Source: Microcella alkaliphila (lineage in GTDB: Bacteria; Actinomycetota; Actinomycetes; Actinomycetales; Microbacteriaceae). Taken from it: 64,000 nt of DNA. The stretch is taken from NCBI RefSeq assembly GCF_004216855.1, contig NZ_SGXT01000011.1, positions 1 through 64,000 on the forward strand, read 5' to 3'. Under the pieces are notes generated by a model that was not told the DNA's origin, searched no databases, and saw only the letters and a list, made by a program, of their open reading frames with translations. Made by a program: the position numbers and the translations under genes. Shown here piece after piece: positions 40,591 through 52,302 of this stretch (position 1 is its first letter; the number at the start of each line of letters is the position of its first letter).

Positions 40591-41990
40591 TGGCGAGGGG
40601 ACCCCGAACGGTGCGCGTGCACCGCATCGACCTCGGCGCTATCGATGACCTCGAAGCACTCGCCGCACTCGTGCACGCCGCCCCCCGCCGATTCACGCTC
40701 GACGCGGTGGAACGCGAGGCGTCGGCGGCCGACCCGCTCGGCGTCGCGTGGCTCGACTCGGGTCGGGATGCGGACCACGGCCGCAGCGTGCTGGCGGTCG
40801 GCTCGCGGGTGACCCTGGGGCGAGGCGAGACCCTGTCCGGCCTGCAGACCGCGCTTGCCGCGCAACGCGCGTCGCTCGCCGCCGCGGGTGAGTTCCCGTC
40901 GCCGCTTGGGCTCATCGGCTGGTTCGGCTACGAGCTGCGCGACGAGACCATGGGCGCGACGGTGCCGGGCGTTGCCGACGCGCACCGAGCATCCTGGATG
41001 CGCGTGGATGCGGCGCTCGTGCGCGACCACGCGACCGGGCGCGGTCAGCTGGTCGCGTTCGCCGCCGATGCGGATGCGGACGCCTGGGCCGAGCGGGTGC
41101 GCGCGCTGATCGACGAGTCGGCTGAGCACTCGCCGGATGACCCGCCTGCGCCGCCCGTTCGGGACGTCCGATGGCGCGACACCGACGACCACTACGCCGA
41201 GCTCGTGCGCCGGTGCCTCGCCGCCATCCGTGACGGGCAGGCCTACCAGCTGTGTCTGACGAGCGCGGCACAGGTCACTGACCCCGGCGACCCGGTCACG
41301 ATCTACCGACGCCTGCGCCGTTCGAGCCCCGCGCACCACGGCGCGCTCATCACGATCGGCGGCATCAGCCTGCTGTCGGCGAGCCCGGAGACCTTCCTCA
41401 CGGTCGCCGACGGTCAGGTGACGACCCGACCCATCAAGGGCACGCGCCGCCGCGGGGCGGATGCCGCAAGCGACGCACAGTTGGCCCGCGAGCTCGCGGA
41501 CGACGACAAAGAGCGCGCCGAGAACCTGATGATCGTCGACCTCATGCGCAACGACCTGCAGCGAGTGTGCGACGTCGGCACCGTCACTGTCACCGGTCTC
41601 CACGAGGTCGAAACGTACGCGCATGTGCACCAGCTGGTGTCAACGGTCACGGGCCGGCTGCGGGCCGGGTTCGACGCCCTCGACGCGGTGGCAGCCAGTT
41701 TCCCCGCCGGGTCGATGACGGGCGCCCCCAAGCGTCGCGCCGTCGACCTGCTCGGCGAGTGGGAGCGTGCGCCCCGCGGCATCTATTCGGGCGCATTCGG
41801 GATGCTCGGGGCTGACGGGTCCGCCGACCTCGCGATGGTCATCCGCTCGATCGTCATCGCCGACGGTGTCGCGACGGTGGGGGCGGGCGGCGGCATCACG
41901 GCGCTCAGCCAGCCAGAGGCGGAGACCGAAGAGATGCACCTGAAGGCGCGCGCCCTGCTCGCCGCGCTCGGTGCCAGAGAAGGCGACTAA
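40590..41990 (+). CDS. pabB: Aminodeoxychorismate synthase component I (chorismate-binding)
   Basis: The 466-residue protein has a N-terminal region (LGLIGWFGYEL near 106) and the C-terminal chorismate-binding domain: SASPETFL, PIKGTRRRG near 277-285, RAENLMIVDLMRNDLQRVC near 307-325, AGSMTGAPKRRAVDLL and GAGGGITALSQPEAE. Together these place it in the PabB/TrpE family; the divergent pabC-like gene favours PabB, though an anthranilate synthase cannot be excluded. It converts chorismate plus glutamine-derived ammonia to aminodeoxychorismate. No glutamine amidotransferase subunit is fused or adjacent. The leaderless start is the ATG at 40590. Confidence 0.82.
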   Translation: MARGPRTVRVHRIDLGAIDDLEALAALVHAAPRRFTLDAVEREASAADPLGVAWLDSGRDADHGRSVLAVGSRVTLGRGETLSGLQTALAAQRASLAAAGEFPSPLGLIGWFGYELRDETMGATVPGVADAHRASWMRVDAALVRDHATGRGQLVAFAADADADAWAERVRALIDESAEHSPDDPPAPPVRDVRWRDTDDHYAELVRRCLAAIRDGQAYQLCLTSAAQVTDPGDPVTIYRRLRRSSPAHHGALITIGGISLLSASPETFLTVADGQVTTRPIKGTRRRGADAASDAQLARELADDDKERAENLMIVDLMRNDLQRVCDVGTVTVTGLHEVETYAHVHQLVSTVTGRLRAGFDALDAVAASFPAGSMTGAPKRRAVDLLGEWERAPRGIYSGAFGMLGADGSADLAMVIRSIVIADGVATVGAGGGITALSQPEAETEEMHLKARALLAALGAREGD

Positions 41991-42050
41991 CCTGGGACGT
42001 CGGGTCACTGCGCCCCGACAGCCACCCCACTTTTCGCGATTGAGAGCCCC

Positions 42051-44636
<2,586 letters not shown>

Positions 44637-44661
44637 CGGGCGCGTCCGGCGGGTGCCGCGT

Positions 44662-44720
44662 GCGTCCCCCACAGGGACGCCTCGGGATGCTCGTCCCCGA
44701 TTGAGCGGGCGGGGCCCGCT
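44662..44720 (+). terminator. Two hairpins after leuS, candidate terminator
   Basis: GCGTCCC/GGGACGC (44662-44680, 5-base loop) and AGCGGGC/GCCCGCT (44704-44720, 3-base loop) lie in the gap before comEA. No T-run follows either. They may terminate leuS transcription or only attenuate it. Confidence 0.4.
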
Positions 44721-44750
44721 GACGGGGTGGTCGCCTCGTAGCCTCGCCGC

Positions 44751-45557
44751 GTGCATCCGCCCGATTCGATCGCCGCATCGACCCGCGGTGAGCGCGAAGC
44801 GGCCGGGGTGGCGGGTCTGTCGAGCACGGCAGTCGAGCCGCCGCGCCGCTCGGCACGCGTGCGCGCGGCCGTCAGCGGCACCGTCGTGCTCGTGCTCATC
44901 GGGTTCGGAGCCGCTGTTGTTGCGTCGATCGTGACCCCGGGTGGCGAGCGCGTCACCGTGGGGCAGAGCGCGGCGGCCGGGTCGCCCTCCGGGCACGGTG
45001 ATCGCGACGAGACGGGCGATCGAGGTGAAGGGCCCGGCGACGACGGAGGGGGCGAGGGTGCGGCAGGGGATGGTGCAGGCCTAGCGGGCGCACCGGCTGC
45101 ACGGGCCGTATTCGTTCACATCACCGGCGCGGTCGAGTCCCCGGGCGTTGTCGAGCTGTCCGAGGGCGCCCGCGTCATCGATGTCGTCGCCCGCGCCGGC
45201 GGCGCGGCCGACGACGCTGACCTGGCCGCGGTGAACCTCGCCCGCGAGATCGTCGACGGCGAACAGATCCACATCCCCCGAGTCGGAGAGCACCCGCCCG
45301 ATGCGCCCGCGGCCGGCCCCGGGTCCTCGGCGTCCGGCGGTGGTGCGGGCGGCACGGCCGCGGGCGGCGTTGTCAACATCAACACGGCCGCCTCTGCCGA
45401 GCTCGAGACCTTGCCCGGCGTGGGCCCGGCACTGGCCGGGCGCATCATCGCCTGGCGCGAGCAAAACGGGCCCTTCCGCAGCATCGACGAGCTGCTCGCC
45501 GTGTCGGGCATCGGTGAGAAGACCCTGTCGGGCTTCCGCGACCGGGTGGGCATCTAG
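44751..45557 (+). CDS. comEA: ComEA-like competence DNA-binding protein
   Basis: The 268-residue protein has an N-terminal membrane anchor (TVVLVLIGFGAAVVASIV near 44-61) and a Gly/Asp-rich linker (about 75-115). A SLBB domain follows (FVHITGAVESPGVVELSEGA near 122-141), and then a C-terminal helix-hairpin-helix pair (VVNINTAASAELETLPGVGP and SIDELLAVSGIGEKTL). It captures incoming double-stranded DNA at the cell surface. It starts with a GTG and its stop overlaps the comEC start (TAGTG). Confidence 0.92.
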   Translation: MHPPDSIAASTRGEREAAGVAGLSSTAVEPPRRSARVRAAVSGTVVLVLIGFGAAVVASIVTPGGERVTVGQSAAAGSPSGHGDRDETGDRGEGPGDDGGGEGAAGDGAGLAGAPAARAVFVHITGAVESPGVVELSEGARVIDVVARAGGAADDADLAAVNLAREIVDGEQIHIPRVGEHPPDAPAAGPGSSASGGGAGGTAAGGVVNINTAASAELETLPGVGPALAGRIIAWREQNGPFRSIDELLAVSGIGEKTLSGFRDRVGI

Positions 45558-47878
45558 TGCGAGTCCTCGATGCTCGGCTGGCCATTCCTGCCGGGGTCGC
45601 GTGGGTCGGGGCGCTCGTGCTCATCGGGGTGAGCCGAGACGTCGTCGTGCCGGTCGCCTGGAGCGTCGCCACCGCGGCGATCGCGCTGTCGCTCGCAACT
45701 TGGTGGTCCCTCCGGCGGACCCGTTCCGCCGTCCCGTCCCTGCTCGCGCTCGCCCTGATCGCCGGGGCAGTGGGGCTCGCGGCACCGGCGCGAACGCCCC
45801 CGGCGCTCACCGACGCGCTGGACGGTGCGCCGACTGAGCTCGTCGTGCAGTTGGAATTGACGGCGACACCCGAGACGACGACGGTGCCCGCGCGAATCGT
45901 CGGCGTCGTGCAGTCCGAGGGTGCGGTCGCCCGCGTCTCGGTGCCGGTGCGGCTGTTGTCGATCGACGTCGATCGCCGCACGCCGCTCGGCACAACGCTC
46001 GTCGGAACCGGCCGACTGATCCCCGTGGGAGCGGGCGACGGACGCGTCGCCCTCGTCCGCGTTATCGGCGCGTGGACTCCCACCCGCGACCCGCCGCCAC
46101 TGCTTGCCGCGGGCGATGCGCTGCGCGAGCGTTTCCTCGCCCTGATGGAACAGTTCGGCGGCGACGGCGCCGTTCTTCTGCCCGGCCTCGCCATTGGCGA
46201 CACCTCGGAGGTGCCCGACGACCTCGACCTCGCCATGAAGCAGAGCGCCCTCAGCCACCTGACGGCGGTCAGCGGAGCCAACTGCGCGATCGTCGTCGGC
46301 CTCATTCTCGGGCTCGGAGGCATCCTGCGCTGGCCCCGCTGGGTACGCATCACGATCGCGCTGGCCGCGCTCGGCTTCTTCGTGGTTCTCGTGACGCCCG
46401 AGCCGAGCGTCATTCGTGCGGCGATCATGGCGACCGCCGTGCTGCTCGCGACACAGGTGGGAAGGCCCGTGCACGGCCTGCCCGTGCTCGCGCTCGCCGT
46501 GATCGGCATCATCGTGCTCGACCCGTGGATCGCGCGGCAGTACGGCTTCGTGCTGTCAGTGCTCGCCACCGCGGCTCTTCTTGTGCTGGCTGGCCCCATC
46601 GCCGACCGGCTGTCGGCAATCATGCCGCCCGCGATGGCTCTCTGGGTTGCGGTGCCTCTGGCGGCCCAGCTCGCGTGCCAACCCGTGCTCATCCTGCTGC
46701 AGCCCGAGGTGCCGGTGTGGGGTGTCGTCGCGAACATCCTGGCCGCGCCCGCCGCGCCCGTGGCGACGGTCGTCGGGATGATTGCCTGCGTGCTGGCCCC
46801 GGGCATCCCGTGGGTGGCGACGGTTGTTGCGGCGATCGCGTGGGTGCCGTCGGCGTGGATTGCGGGCGTCGCGCGCGTGAGCGCGGGCATGCCGGGGGCG
46901 CTCGTGCCCTGGCCCGAGGGCGCGCTCGGCGCGACACTGCTGGCCGTGCTGACCGGGCTGGTACTCATCGCGTGGCGAGTGCCCGTGGCGCTCGGCTCGC
47001 AGCGCTTTCGCCGACGACTCGTTGCGGCAGGGCTCGTCGCGGCGGTCATCACGCTCGGGGTGACGGCGGGGCGCGACGCGCTGACCCGGATCGCCGTTCC
47101 TACCGACTGGGTGATCGCCCAGTGCGACGTCGGGCAGGGTGACGCTGTGCTCGTTCGTGATGGTCCGCTGACGGTGCTGATCGACACCGGCCCGACCGCC
47201 GAGGCGCTCGGGGAATGCCTCGACGTGCTGCGGGTCGACCAGGTCGACGTGTTTCTCATCAGCCATTTCGACCTCGACCATGTGGGCGGAGTCGAGGCGA
47301 TCCTCGGACGGGTCGCTGCCGTCTGGACGGGGCCCGTCGGTCGCGACGCTGACCAAGCGGTACTGGATGCTCTCATCGCCTCGGGTGCGGAGGTCCACGA
47401 CGTGCGCCAGGGCGACGTCCTGCAGCCCGCCGACGCGCGCTGGGAGGTGTTGTGGCCGCCCGACCACCGGGGCGTGGCGCCCGGAAACGACGCGAGCGTC
47501 GTCGTCGACGTGCGGTTCGGTGCCGGGTGTCCGCAGTGTCCCAGCCTCCTGGCCCTGGGGGACCTCGGCGAGTCGGTGCAGCGCACCATGATGGCGACGG
47601 CCGACGTGCGGCCCGTCGACGTGGTGAAAGTGAGCCACCACGGGTCGCCCGACCAGTTCGACGAAGTGTACGCGCGCGCTGGCGCTGCGGTGGGCCTCAT
47701 CGGAGTGGGGGCCGACAATTCCTACGGGCATCCGGCCGCGTCGGTCATCGACGCGGTGGTGAACGCCGGCGGTACGGTGAGCCGATCCGACCTGCACGGA
47801 CTCGTTCTCGTCGGCGCCGACGAGGACGGCCTGTGGGTGTGGCACGAGCGGCCCGGAGGTGTCGCAGCCGATCAGTAG
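45557..47878 (+). CDS. comEC: ComEC/Rec2-type DNA-uptake channel
   Basis: The 773-residue polytopic protein has about ten hydrophobic helices. The competence domain contains SHLTAVSGANCAIVVGLILG near 234-253. The C-terminal metallo-beta-lactamase-like nuclease domain has CDVGQGDAVLVRDG, LISHFDLDHVGGVEAILG near 572-589, and VVKVSHHGSPDQF. It translocates single-stranded DNA and probably degrades the other strand. Length and motifs are complete, so natural transformation machinery may be functional, although no comG-like genes are in view. Confidence 0.93.
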   Translation: MRVLDARLAIPAGVAWVGALVLIGVSRDVVVPVAWSVATAAIALSLATWWSLRRTRSAVPSLLALALIAGAVGLAAPARTPPALTDALDGAPTELVVQLELTATPETTTVPARIVGVVQSEGAVARVSVPVRLLSIDVDRRTPLGTTLVGTGRLIPVGAGDGRVALVRVIGAWTPTRDPPPLLAAGDALRERFLALMEQFGGDGAVLLPGLAIGDTSEVPDDLDLAMKQSALSHLTAVSGANCAIVVGLILGLGGILRWPRWVRITIALAALGFFVVLVTPEPSVIRAAIMATAVLLATQVGRPVHGLPVLALAVIGIIVLDPWIARQYGFVLSVLATAALLVLAGPIADRLSAIMPPAMALWVAVPLAAQLACQPVLILLQPEVPVWGVVANILAAPAAPVATVVGMIACVLAPGIPWVATVVAAIAWVPSAWIAGVARVSAGMPGALVPWPEGALGATLLAVLTGLVLIAWRVPVALGSQRFRRRLVAAGLVAAVITLGVTAGRDALTRIAVPTDWVIAQCDVGQGDAVLVRDGPLTVLIDTGPTAEALGECLDVLRVDQVDVFLISHFDLDHVGGVEAILGRVAAVWTGPVGRDADQAVLDALIASGAEVHDVRQGDVLQPADARWEVLWPPDHRGVAPGNDASVVVDVRFGAGCPQCPSLLALGDLGESVQRTMMATADVRPVDVVKVSHHGSPDQFDEVYARAGAAVGLIGVGADNSYGHPAASVIDAVVNAGGTVSRSDLHGLVLVGADEDGLWVWHERPGGVAADQ

Positions 47879-47898
47879 GCTGGCGGGGGAGGACATCG

Positions 47899-48942
47899 AT
47901 GGCACGAGCGAAGGCACCCGCGCGCGGGGGGTCGGGGCGGTCTGCCGCCGCGCGCATCCCGCAGCTGGCGTGGCACGAGGTTCGCCCCGCGCCGATCGTG
48001 CTCATCAGCGGTACCGAAGGGTTCCTCGCCGACCGAGCCCTGCGCATCCTGCGCGACGCGTTGCGCACAGAAGACCCGGCCCTTGAGGTGCACGACGTCG
48101 ACGCTGCGGCCTATGCGCCCGGCGAACTGTTGACGCTCGCAAGCCCGTCGCTGTTCGGCGAACCGCGCCTCTTGCGCGTCACGAACGTCGAGAAGATGAC
48201 GGACGCCTTCCTCGAGGAGGCGCTGGCGTTTCTGGAAGAGCCTGCCGACGGTGCGGTCGTCGCGTTGCGTCACGCCGGAGGAGTGCGCGGCAAGAAGCTG
48301 CTCGACGCGATTCGCGCGGGCACCGGCGACGGCGTGGAGGTGGTGTGTGCCGAACTCAAGCGCGAGTCTGACCGTGCCGACTTCGCCGCGGCCGAGTTCC
48401 GGCACGCGGGTCGCGCCATCGCCCCCGTCGCATTGCGTGCGCTCGTCGCCGCCTTCGCCGACGACCTCGGCGAGTTGGGGGCCGCCTGCCAGCAGCTGAT
48501 CGCCGACACCGAGGGTGACATTTCTGCCGACATCGTGCAGCGGTACTACGGCGGGCGGGTCGAAGCGACCGCGTTCGCCGTCGCCGACGCCGCCATCGCC
48601 GGCCAGCTCGGGCAGGCACTCTCGCTGCTGCGGCACGCGCTCGACACCGGCGCCGACCCCGTGCCGATGGTTGCCGCGTTCGCGATGAAGCTGCGCACCA
48701 TGGCGAAGGTCGGCGGAACCCGCGGCTCGGGCGGCCAGATCGCCTCGCAGTTAGGGCTCGCGCCGTGGCAGGTCGACCGCGCGCGGCGCGACCTCCAAGG
48801 GTGGGACGAGGTGGGACTCGGCCGCGCCATCCTGACGGTCGCCGAGACCGACGCCGCCGTGAAGGGCGCAAGCCGCGACCCGGTCTTCGCCCTCGAGCGC
48901 CTCGTCACCCTCATCGCCGACCGGGGCCACCCCCGCGGCTGA
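47899..48942 (+). CDS. holA: DNA polymerase III delta subunit
   Basis: The 347-residue protein follows comEC, as in many bacteria. IVLISGTEGFLADRALRILRDAL begins the first AAA+-like domain (about 33-55), with DVDAAAYAPGELLTLASPSLF shortly after; FADDLGELGAACQQLIADTEG marks the middle domain and MKLRTMAKVGGTRGSGGQI the C-terminal collar domain. It opens the sliding clamp as part of the clamp loader. The ATG at 47899 has GGGGGAGG about 6 bases upstream. Frames extending further 5' overlap comEC and are not used. Confidence 0.92.
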   Translation: MARAKAPARGGSGRSAAARIPQLAWHEVRPAPIVLISGTEGFLADRALRILRDALRTEDPALEVHDVDAAAYAPGELLTLASPSLFGEPRLLRVTNVEKMTDAFLEEALAFLEEPADGAVVALRHAGGVRGKKLLDAIRAGTGDGVEVVCAELKRESDRADFAAAEFRHAGRAIAPVALRALVAAFADDLGELGAACQQLIADTEGDISADIVQRYYGGRVEATAFAVADAAIAGQLGQALSLLRHALDTGADPVPMVAAFAMKLRTMAKVGGTRGSGGQIASQLGLAPWQVDRARRDLQGWDEVGLGRAILTVAETDAAVKGASRDPVFALERLVTLIADRGHPRG

Positions 48943-49045
48943 CCCCCGCTTCGCGCGCTTCCCGCACCGACTGGGGACACCCCGCGCTCGACCCCTCGCC
49001 GACGCGCGCGCCCTCGACGCCTGTCCAACCCCTATGCGCGCCCTG

Positions 49046-49357
49046 GTGTCAACAATTCAGGACCAACGCGCGAACCCGCTGCCTCCGCCCGCCCCCGCGC
49101 GTGTCAACAACTCAGGACTAACGCGTGCAGCTCTTGCGCTCACCCCGGCAACCCTCGTGTCAACAACTCAGGACTAGCGGGTCCGTTCCTGCCGAGGTAG
49201 CGGGATACAGACCCGCAGAACCTCGCTAGTCCTGAGTTGTTGACGCTGCCGCGTCGGGCGGTCCTGCGGCGCGCGCAGCGCTAGTCCTGAGTTGTTGAAA
49301 CCGCGGGTGGGGGAGCCTGCGGGGCGCCGGCCGCCGTTAGTCCTGAGTTGTTGACAC
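49046..49357. repeat. Mirror-symmetric array of six 20-bp repeats
   Basis: Three copies of GTGTCAACAACTCAGGACTA run forward (49046, 49101, 49157), then three run reversed (starting 49227, 49282, 49338). The start-to-start spacings are 55, 56, 70, 55 and 56 bp, so the array is symmetric about 49,202. Copies 2, 3 and 6 are perfect; copy 1 has two changes, copies 4 and 5 one or two at one edge. The 35-36-bp gaps and the 50-bp centre are unrelated in sequence. No gene is present in 48943-49530. Confidence 0.9.
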
Positions 49358-49389
49358 GCGCGGGCGCGTCGGGGCAGCACTCCGCCGTA

Positions 49390-49461
49390 CACACAGCGCC
49401 GTGCCCCGCACACAGCGCCGTGCCCCGCACACAGCGCCGTGCCCCGCACACGGCGACGCCC
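49390..49461. repeat. 19-bp tandem repeat
   Basis: CACACAGCGCCGTGCCCCG is repeated three times without change (49390-49446) and continues as a degenerate partial copy. It lies between the mirrored array and the rpsT terminator. Confidence 0.85.
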
Positions 49462-49476
49462 CCCCCGAACACAGCG

Positions 49477-49509
49477 AAGCGCCCCGGGGCGGTAAGCCCC
49501 GGGGCGCTT
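49477..49509 (-). terminator. rpsT terminator hairpin
   Basis: A perfect 14-bp stem AAGCGCCCCGGGGC / GCCCCGGGGCGCTT closes a 5-base loop 22 bp beyond the rpsT stop. A T-run is missing, but the stem is very stable. Confidence 0.8.
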
Positions 49510-49530
49510 CAGCGTGCGTGTGGGTACGAC

Positions 49531-49791
49531 CTAGAGGGCCGCGACCTGCTTCGCGATGGCCGACTTGCGGTTTGCGGCCTGGTTCTGGTGGATGACGCCC
49601 TTGCTGACCGCCTTGTCGAGCTTCTTCGACGCGACCTTGAGCGCGGCGGTCGCCGCCTCCTTGTCGCCCGCCGCGATCGCCTTGCGCGTGCTGCGCACGG
49701 CGGTCTTGAGCTCGCTCTTGACGGCCTTGTTGCGTTCCTGGGCCTTCAGGTTGGTCTTGATGCGCTTGATCTGCGACTTGATGTTCGCCAT
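49531..49791 (-). CDS. rpsT: 30S ribosomal protein S20
   Basis: The 86-residue protein matches S20: [20 protein letters not shown], then [19 protein letters not shown], and [20 protein letters not shown] at the C-terminus. It is highly basic and binds 16S rRNA early in assembly. The ATG at 49789-49791 gives the standard N-terminus; the frame continues upstream but is not used. In most relatives I recall, rpsT lies next to lepA; here 4 kb separates them. Confidence 0.97.
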   Translation of the reverse strand: MANIKSQIKRIKTNLKAQERNKAVKSELKTAVRSTRKAIAAGDKEAATAALKVASKKLDKAVSKGVIHQNQAANRKSAIAKQVAAL

Positions 49792-49931
49792 GACTGTCTT
49801 TCTTCGAGTGTGTACGGGATGAGCAACCGGTCGTGGGGTGTGCCTGACGGCGAACTGAGCCCGGTCGCGTTCCGTGCCGGAAGAGAGAGGGCTTCCTGGC
49901 ACGCAAGCCAATCCAGAATCCTAGCAGGGCT

Positions 49932-50555
49932 TCACGCACCCGTCCCGCCCTGCCGCGCGTGCAAGGCCCGTAGCCCCACGATGAGTGCGTCGAGCCCCAC
50001 TTCGAAGGCGCGGCGCGCGCCCGCCGACTCGATGTTTTCCGCATCGAGCGCTGCGCGTAGGGCTGGCAGGTCGGGCGGTGTTGACTCGCCGGAGAGCAGG
50101 TCGTCGGGCGCGACAATGTCGAGCGCTGAGCCGAGAATGTGGGCCTCAATGGTGCGCATCACGGCGACCGCGTCGCGCGTCGGCCAGCCCTGCCTTACGA
50201 GCGCCGCGACGACGCGCTCATACATGCGCAAGGTTGACTCATCGCGGATGGGTGTGGTCGCGAGGAGGGGAATGACGTTCGGATGCGAGGAGAACGCCGC
50301 CAGGTACGACCGGCTCCACGCCACAATCGCGTCATCCCACGGCTGATCGGTGAACGCGCTCGTGTCGATGTCAGCGACGATGACGGCTCGCAGTTCTTCG
50401 ATGAGTTCGGCGCGATTGTGAATGTGGTTGTAAAGCGACGACACCTGGCGATTCACACGTGCGGCAAGGCTGCGCATGCTGAGGCTCTCGGCGCCCCGTT
50501 CGTCGACAAGCTGCAGGGCCGCCGTCACCAAATGGAGCTTGGTTAATGTCGCCAT
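49932..50555 (-). CDS. TetR-family transcriptional repressor
   Basis: At 207 residues it shows an N-terminal TetR helix-turn-helix: LHLVTAALQLVDERGAESLS and MRSLAARVNRQVSSLYNHIH at about 8-46. The C-terminal ligand domain has the TetR_C look (WDDAIVAWSRSYLAAFSSHP). It is divergent from an amidohydrolase and probably represses it and the downstream permease through the palindrome at 50578-50596. The inducer is likely the substrate of the amidohydrolase or a related compound. Confidence 0.88.
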   Translation of the reverse strand: MATLTKLHLVTAALQLVDERGAESLSMRSLAARVNRQVSSLYNHIHNRAELIEELRAVIVADIDTSAFTDQPWDDAIVAWSRSYLAAFSSHPNVIPLLATTPIRDESTLRMYERVVAALVRQGWPTRDAVAVMRTIEAHILGSALDIVAPDDLLSGESTPPDLPALRAALDAENIESAGARRAFEVGLDALIVGLRALHARQGGTGA

Positions 50556-50577
50556 GGGTGTAACGTTATCCCACCGC

Positions 50578-50596
50578 TTACGAACACTGTTCGTAA
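50578..50596. promoter_or_regulatory. TetR operator palindrome
   Basis: TTACGAAC ACT GTTCGTAA has perfect 8-bp arms around a 3-bp centre. It lies 22 bp from the repressor start and 48 bp before the amidohydrolase. Size and symmetry suit a TetR dimer. Confidence 0.75.
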
Positions 50597-50644
50597 AGCG
50601 GGCCTTTACCCCACCTCAATGACGCGGAAGGCGAGGAGTAGCTG

Positions 50645-52288
50645 GTGTCCGAAGTCCTGTATTACGGCGGCACGATCTGGCTCGGAGAATCGCGAGGCAC
50701 GACCGATGCGGCGCTCAGTCGAAACGGGGTGATCGTCGCTCTGGGCGCGGACGCCCTCACCGAGGCACAGTCAACAATCGAGCACGTCGACCTTGCCGGA
50801 GGGTTCCTGATGCCGTCGTTCGGAGACGGCCACGCGCATCCCATTTTTGGCGGCCTGGAGGCCGAGGGCCCGGCGATCCGCGGCTGCACGAGCGTTGACG
50901 AGATTGTTGAGGCGGTGCGTCGCTATGCCGCCAACCATCCCGAGCTCGACGTGATTCGGGGTGCGTCGTACGACCCCACCCTGACCTCCGACGGCGTGTT
51001 TGATGCCCACTGGCTCGATGTTGCCGTGCCTGACCGGCCCGTGGTGCTGCGGGCGAGTGATTACCACACGGTGTGGTGCAACTCGCGGGCTCTCGAGCTA
51101 GCGGGCATCACGGCCGAGACGCCCGAGCCCGAATTGGGCGAGATTCCGCGCCGCGCCGATGGTAGCCCGGTGGGCACGCTGCGCGAGTGGGGCGCCGTCG
51201 AGCTGCTCACGAACGCGGTTGAGCACCCGCCGATCGAGACCCGAGTGCGGGCGCTCGAGCGCGCCGGTCAGTACTTTCTTGAGCGCGGCGTGACGTGGGT
51301 GCAAGACGCGTGGGTCGAGCGAGCTGACGTTGACGTGTACGTGGCAGCGGCGCGGGCCGGACGCGTTCCGCTGCGCATGAATCTGGCTCACTACGCCGAC
51401 CCGCGCCGCTTTCCGGCGCAGCTGGCCGAGATGCGGGATGCCCGTGCCGAAATCGAGGCGTCCGGCTCGTCACTGCTCACCGCCAACACCGTCAAGTTTT
51501 TCGCCGACGGGGTGATTGAGAACGAAACCGGTGCCCTGCTGGAGCCGTACTGCTCGGCACTTCACTCGCACGGCATGGAGGTATGGGGGGCAGAGCGGCT
51601 CGCCGACGCCGTCGCCGCGGTGGACGCGGAAGGGTTCCAGATTCACATTCACGCGATCGGTGACGCCGCGGTGCGCCAAGCCCTAAACGCGATCGAGCAC
51701 GTACAGCAGGTCAACGGCGAGCGCGACCGCCGGCCGGTCATCGCACACGCGCAGCTGGTTGACCAGACCGATCTGAACCGCTTTGCCGAGCTCGGCGTTA
51801 TCCCGACGCTGCAGCCGCTGTGGGCGCAACTCGACGCGCTCATGACCGCGCTGACGATGCCGCGCCTTGGCCCCGAACGCTCGGCGCGACAGTACCCGAC
51901 GCGCACACTACGTGACAGCGGCGCGCGGGTCGCGTTCGGCTCCGACTGGCCGGTGTCGTCGGGAGATCCCCGTGACGGCATCGCCGTAGCCACCTCCCGT
52001 CAGACGCCCGCGGGCGACCCCGCCGGTGGGTGGATTCCGGAGGAGACCCTGCCGATTGAGTCCGCTCTGTCGGCCTACACGCTCGGAGTCGCCTATCAGG
52101 CGTTCGCTGACCACACTGACGCCCCGTGGGGCGTCATCGAGGTGGGCGCGAGCGCCGACCTCGTCTGGCTGGCGCGTGACCCGCGCGCCGTCACGCCCCT
52201 CGACCTGCCAGCGGTCGAGATCCGGCAGACCTACCTTGCTGGCGAGCCTCGCATCACCCCGAGCCGCAACGGCGCGGCCGAGAGTTGA
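50645..52288 (+). CDS. Amidohydrolase 3 family (YtcJ-like) metal-dependent hydrolase
   Basis: The 547-residue protein has the metal-binding FGDGHAHPIF near 59-68 (HxH), HIHAIGDAAVRQALNAIEHV near 334-353, an RPVIAHAQLVD His and the final Asp in FGSDWPVSSGDP near 434-445. Family members cleave amide bonds in N-formyl or N-acyl substrates. It starts with a GTG at 50645. The permease gene follows at 15 bp on the same strand, so substrate uptake and hydrolysis are likely coordinated under the TetR repressor. Confidence 0.85.
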   Translation: MSEVLYYGGTIWLGESRGTTDAALSRNGVIVALGADALTEAQSTIEHVDLAGGFLMPSFGDGHAHPIFGGLEAEGPAIRGCTSVDEIVEAVRRYAANHPELDVIRGASYDPTLTSDGVFDAHWLDVAVPDRPVVLRASDYHTVWCNSRALELAGITAETPEPELGEIPRRADGSPVGTLREWGAVELLTNAVEHPPIETRVRALERAGQYFLERGVTWVQDAWVERADVDVYVAAARAGRVPLRMNLAHYADPRRFPAQLAEMRDARAEIEASGSSLLTANTVKFFADGVIENETGALLEPYCSALHSHGMEVWGAERLADAVAAVDAEGFQIHIHAIGDAAVRQALNAIEHVQQVNGERDRRPVIAHAQLVDQTDLNRFAELGVIPTLQPLWAQLDALMTALTMPRLGPERSARQYPTRTLRDSGARVAFGSDWPVSSGDPRDGIAVATSRQTPAGDPAGGWIPEETLPIESALSAYTLGVAYQAFADHTDAPWGVIEVGASADLVWLARDPRAVTPLDLPAVEIRQTYLAGEPRITPSRNGAAES

Positions 52289-52302
52289 AAGGACTCACCG
52301 CC

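Noticed and set aside
40578-41630. Long minus-strand extension of the pabC-like protein
   Set aside because: It lies antisense to the well-supported pabB domains; the extra 350 residues are low-complexity Arg/Gly/Val sequence typical of reverse frames in GC-rich DNA, and a -10 box marks the shorter start.
41991-42050. T-box or other leader before leuS
   Set aside because: The gap is only 60 bp and contains no T-box motif or terminator/antiterminator pair.
49046-49357. CRISPR array
   Set aside because: Repeats are 20 bp with 35-36-bp gaps, but orientation flips after the third copy, the same pair occurs alone inside a gene, and no cas gene is in the window.
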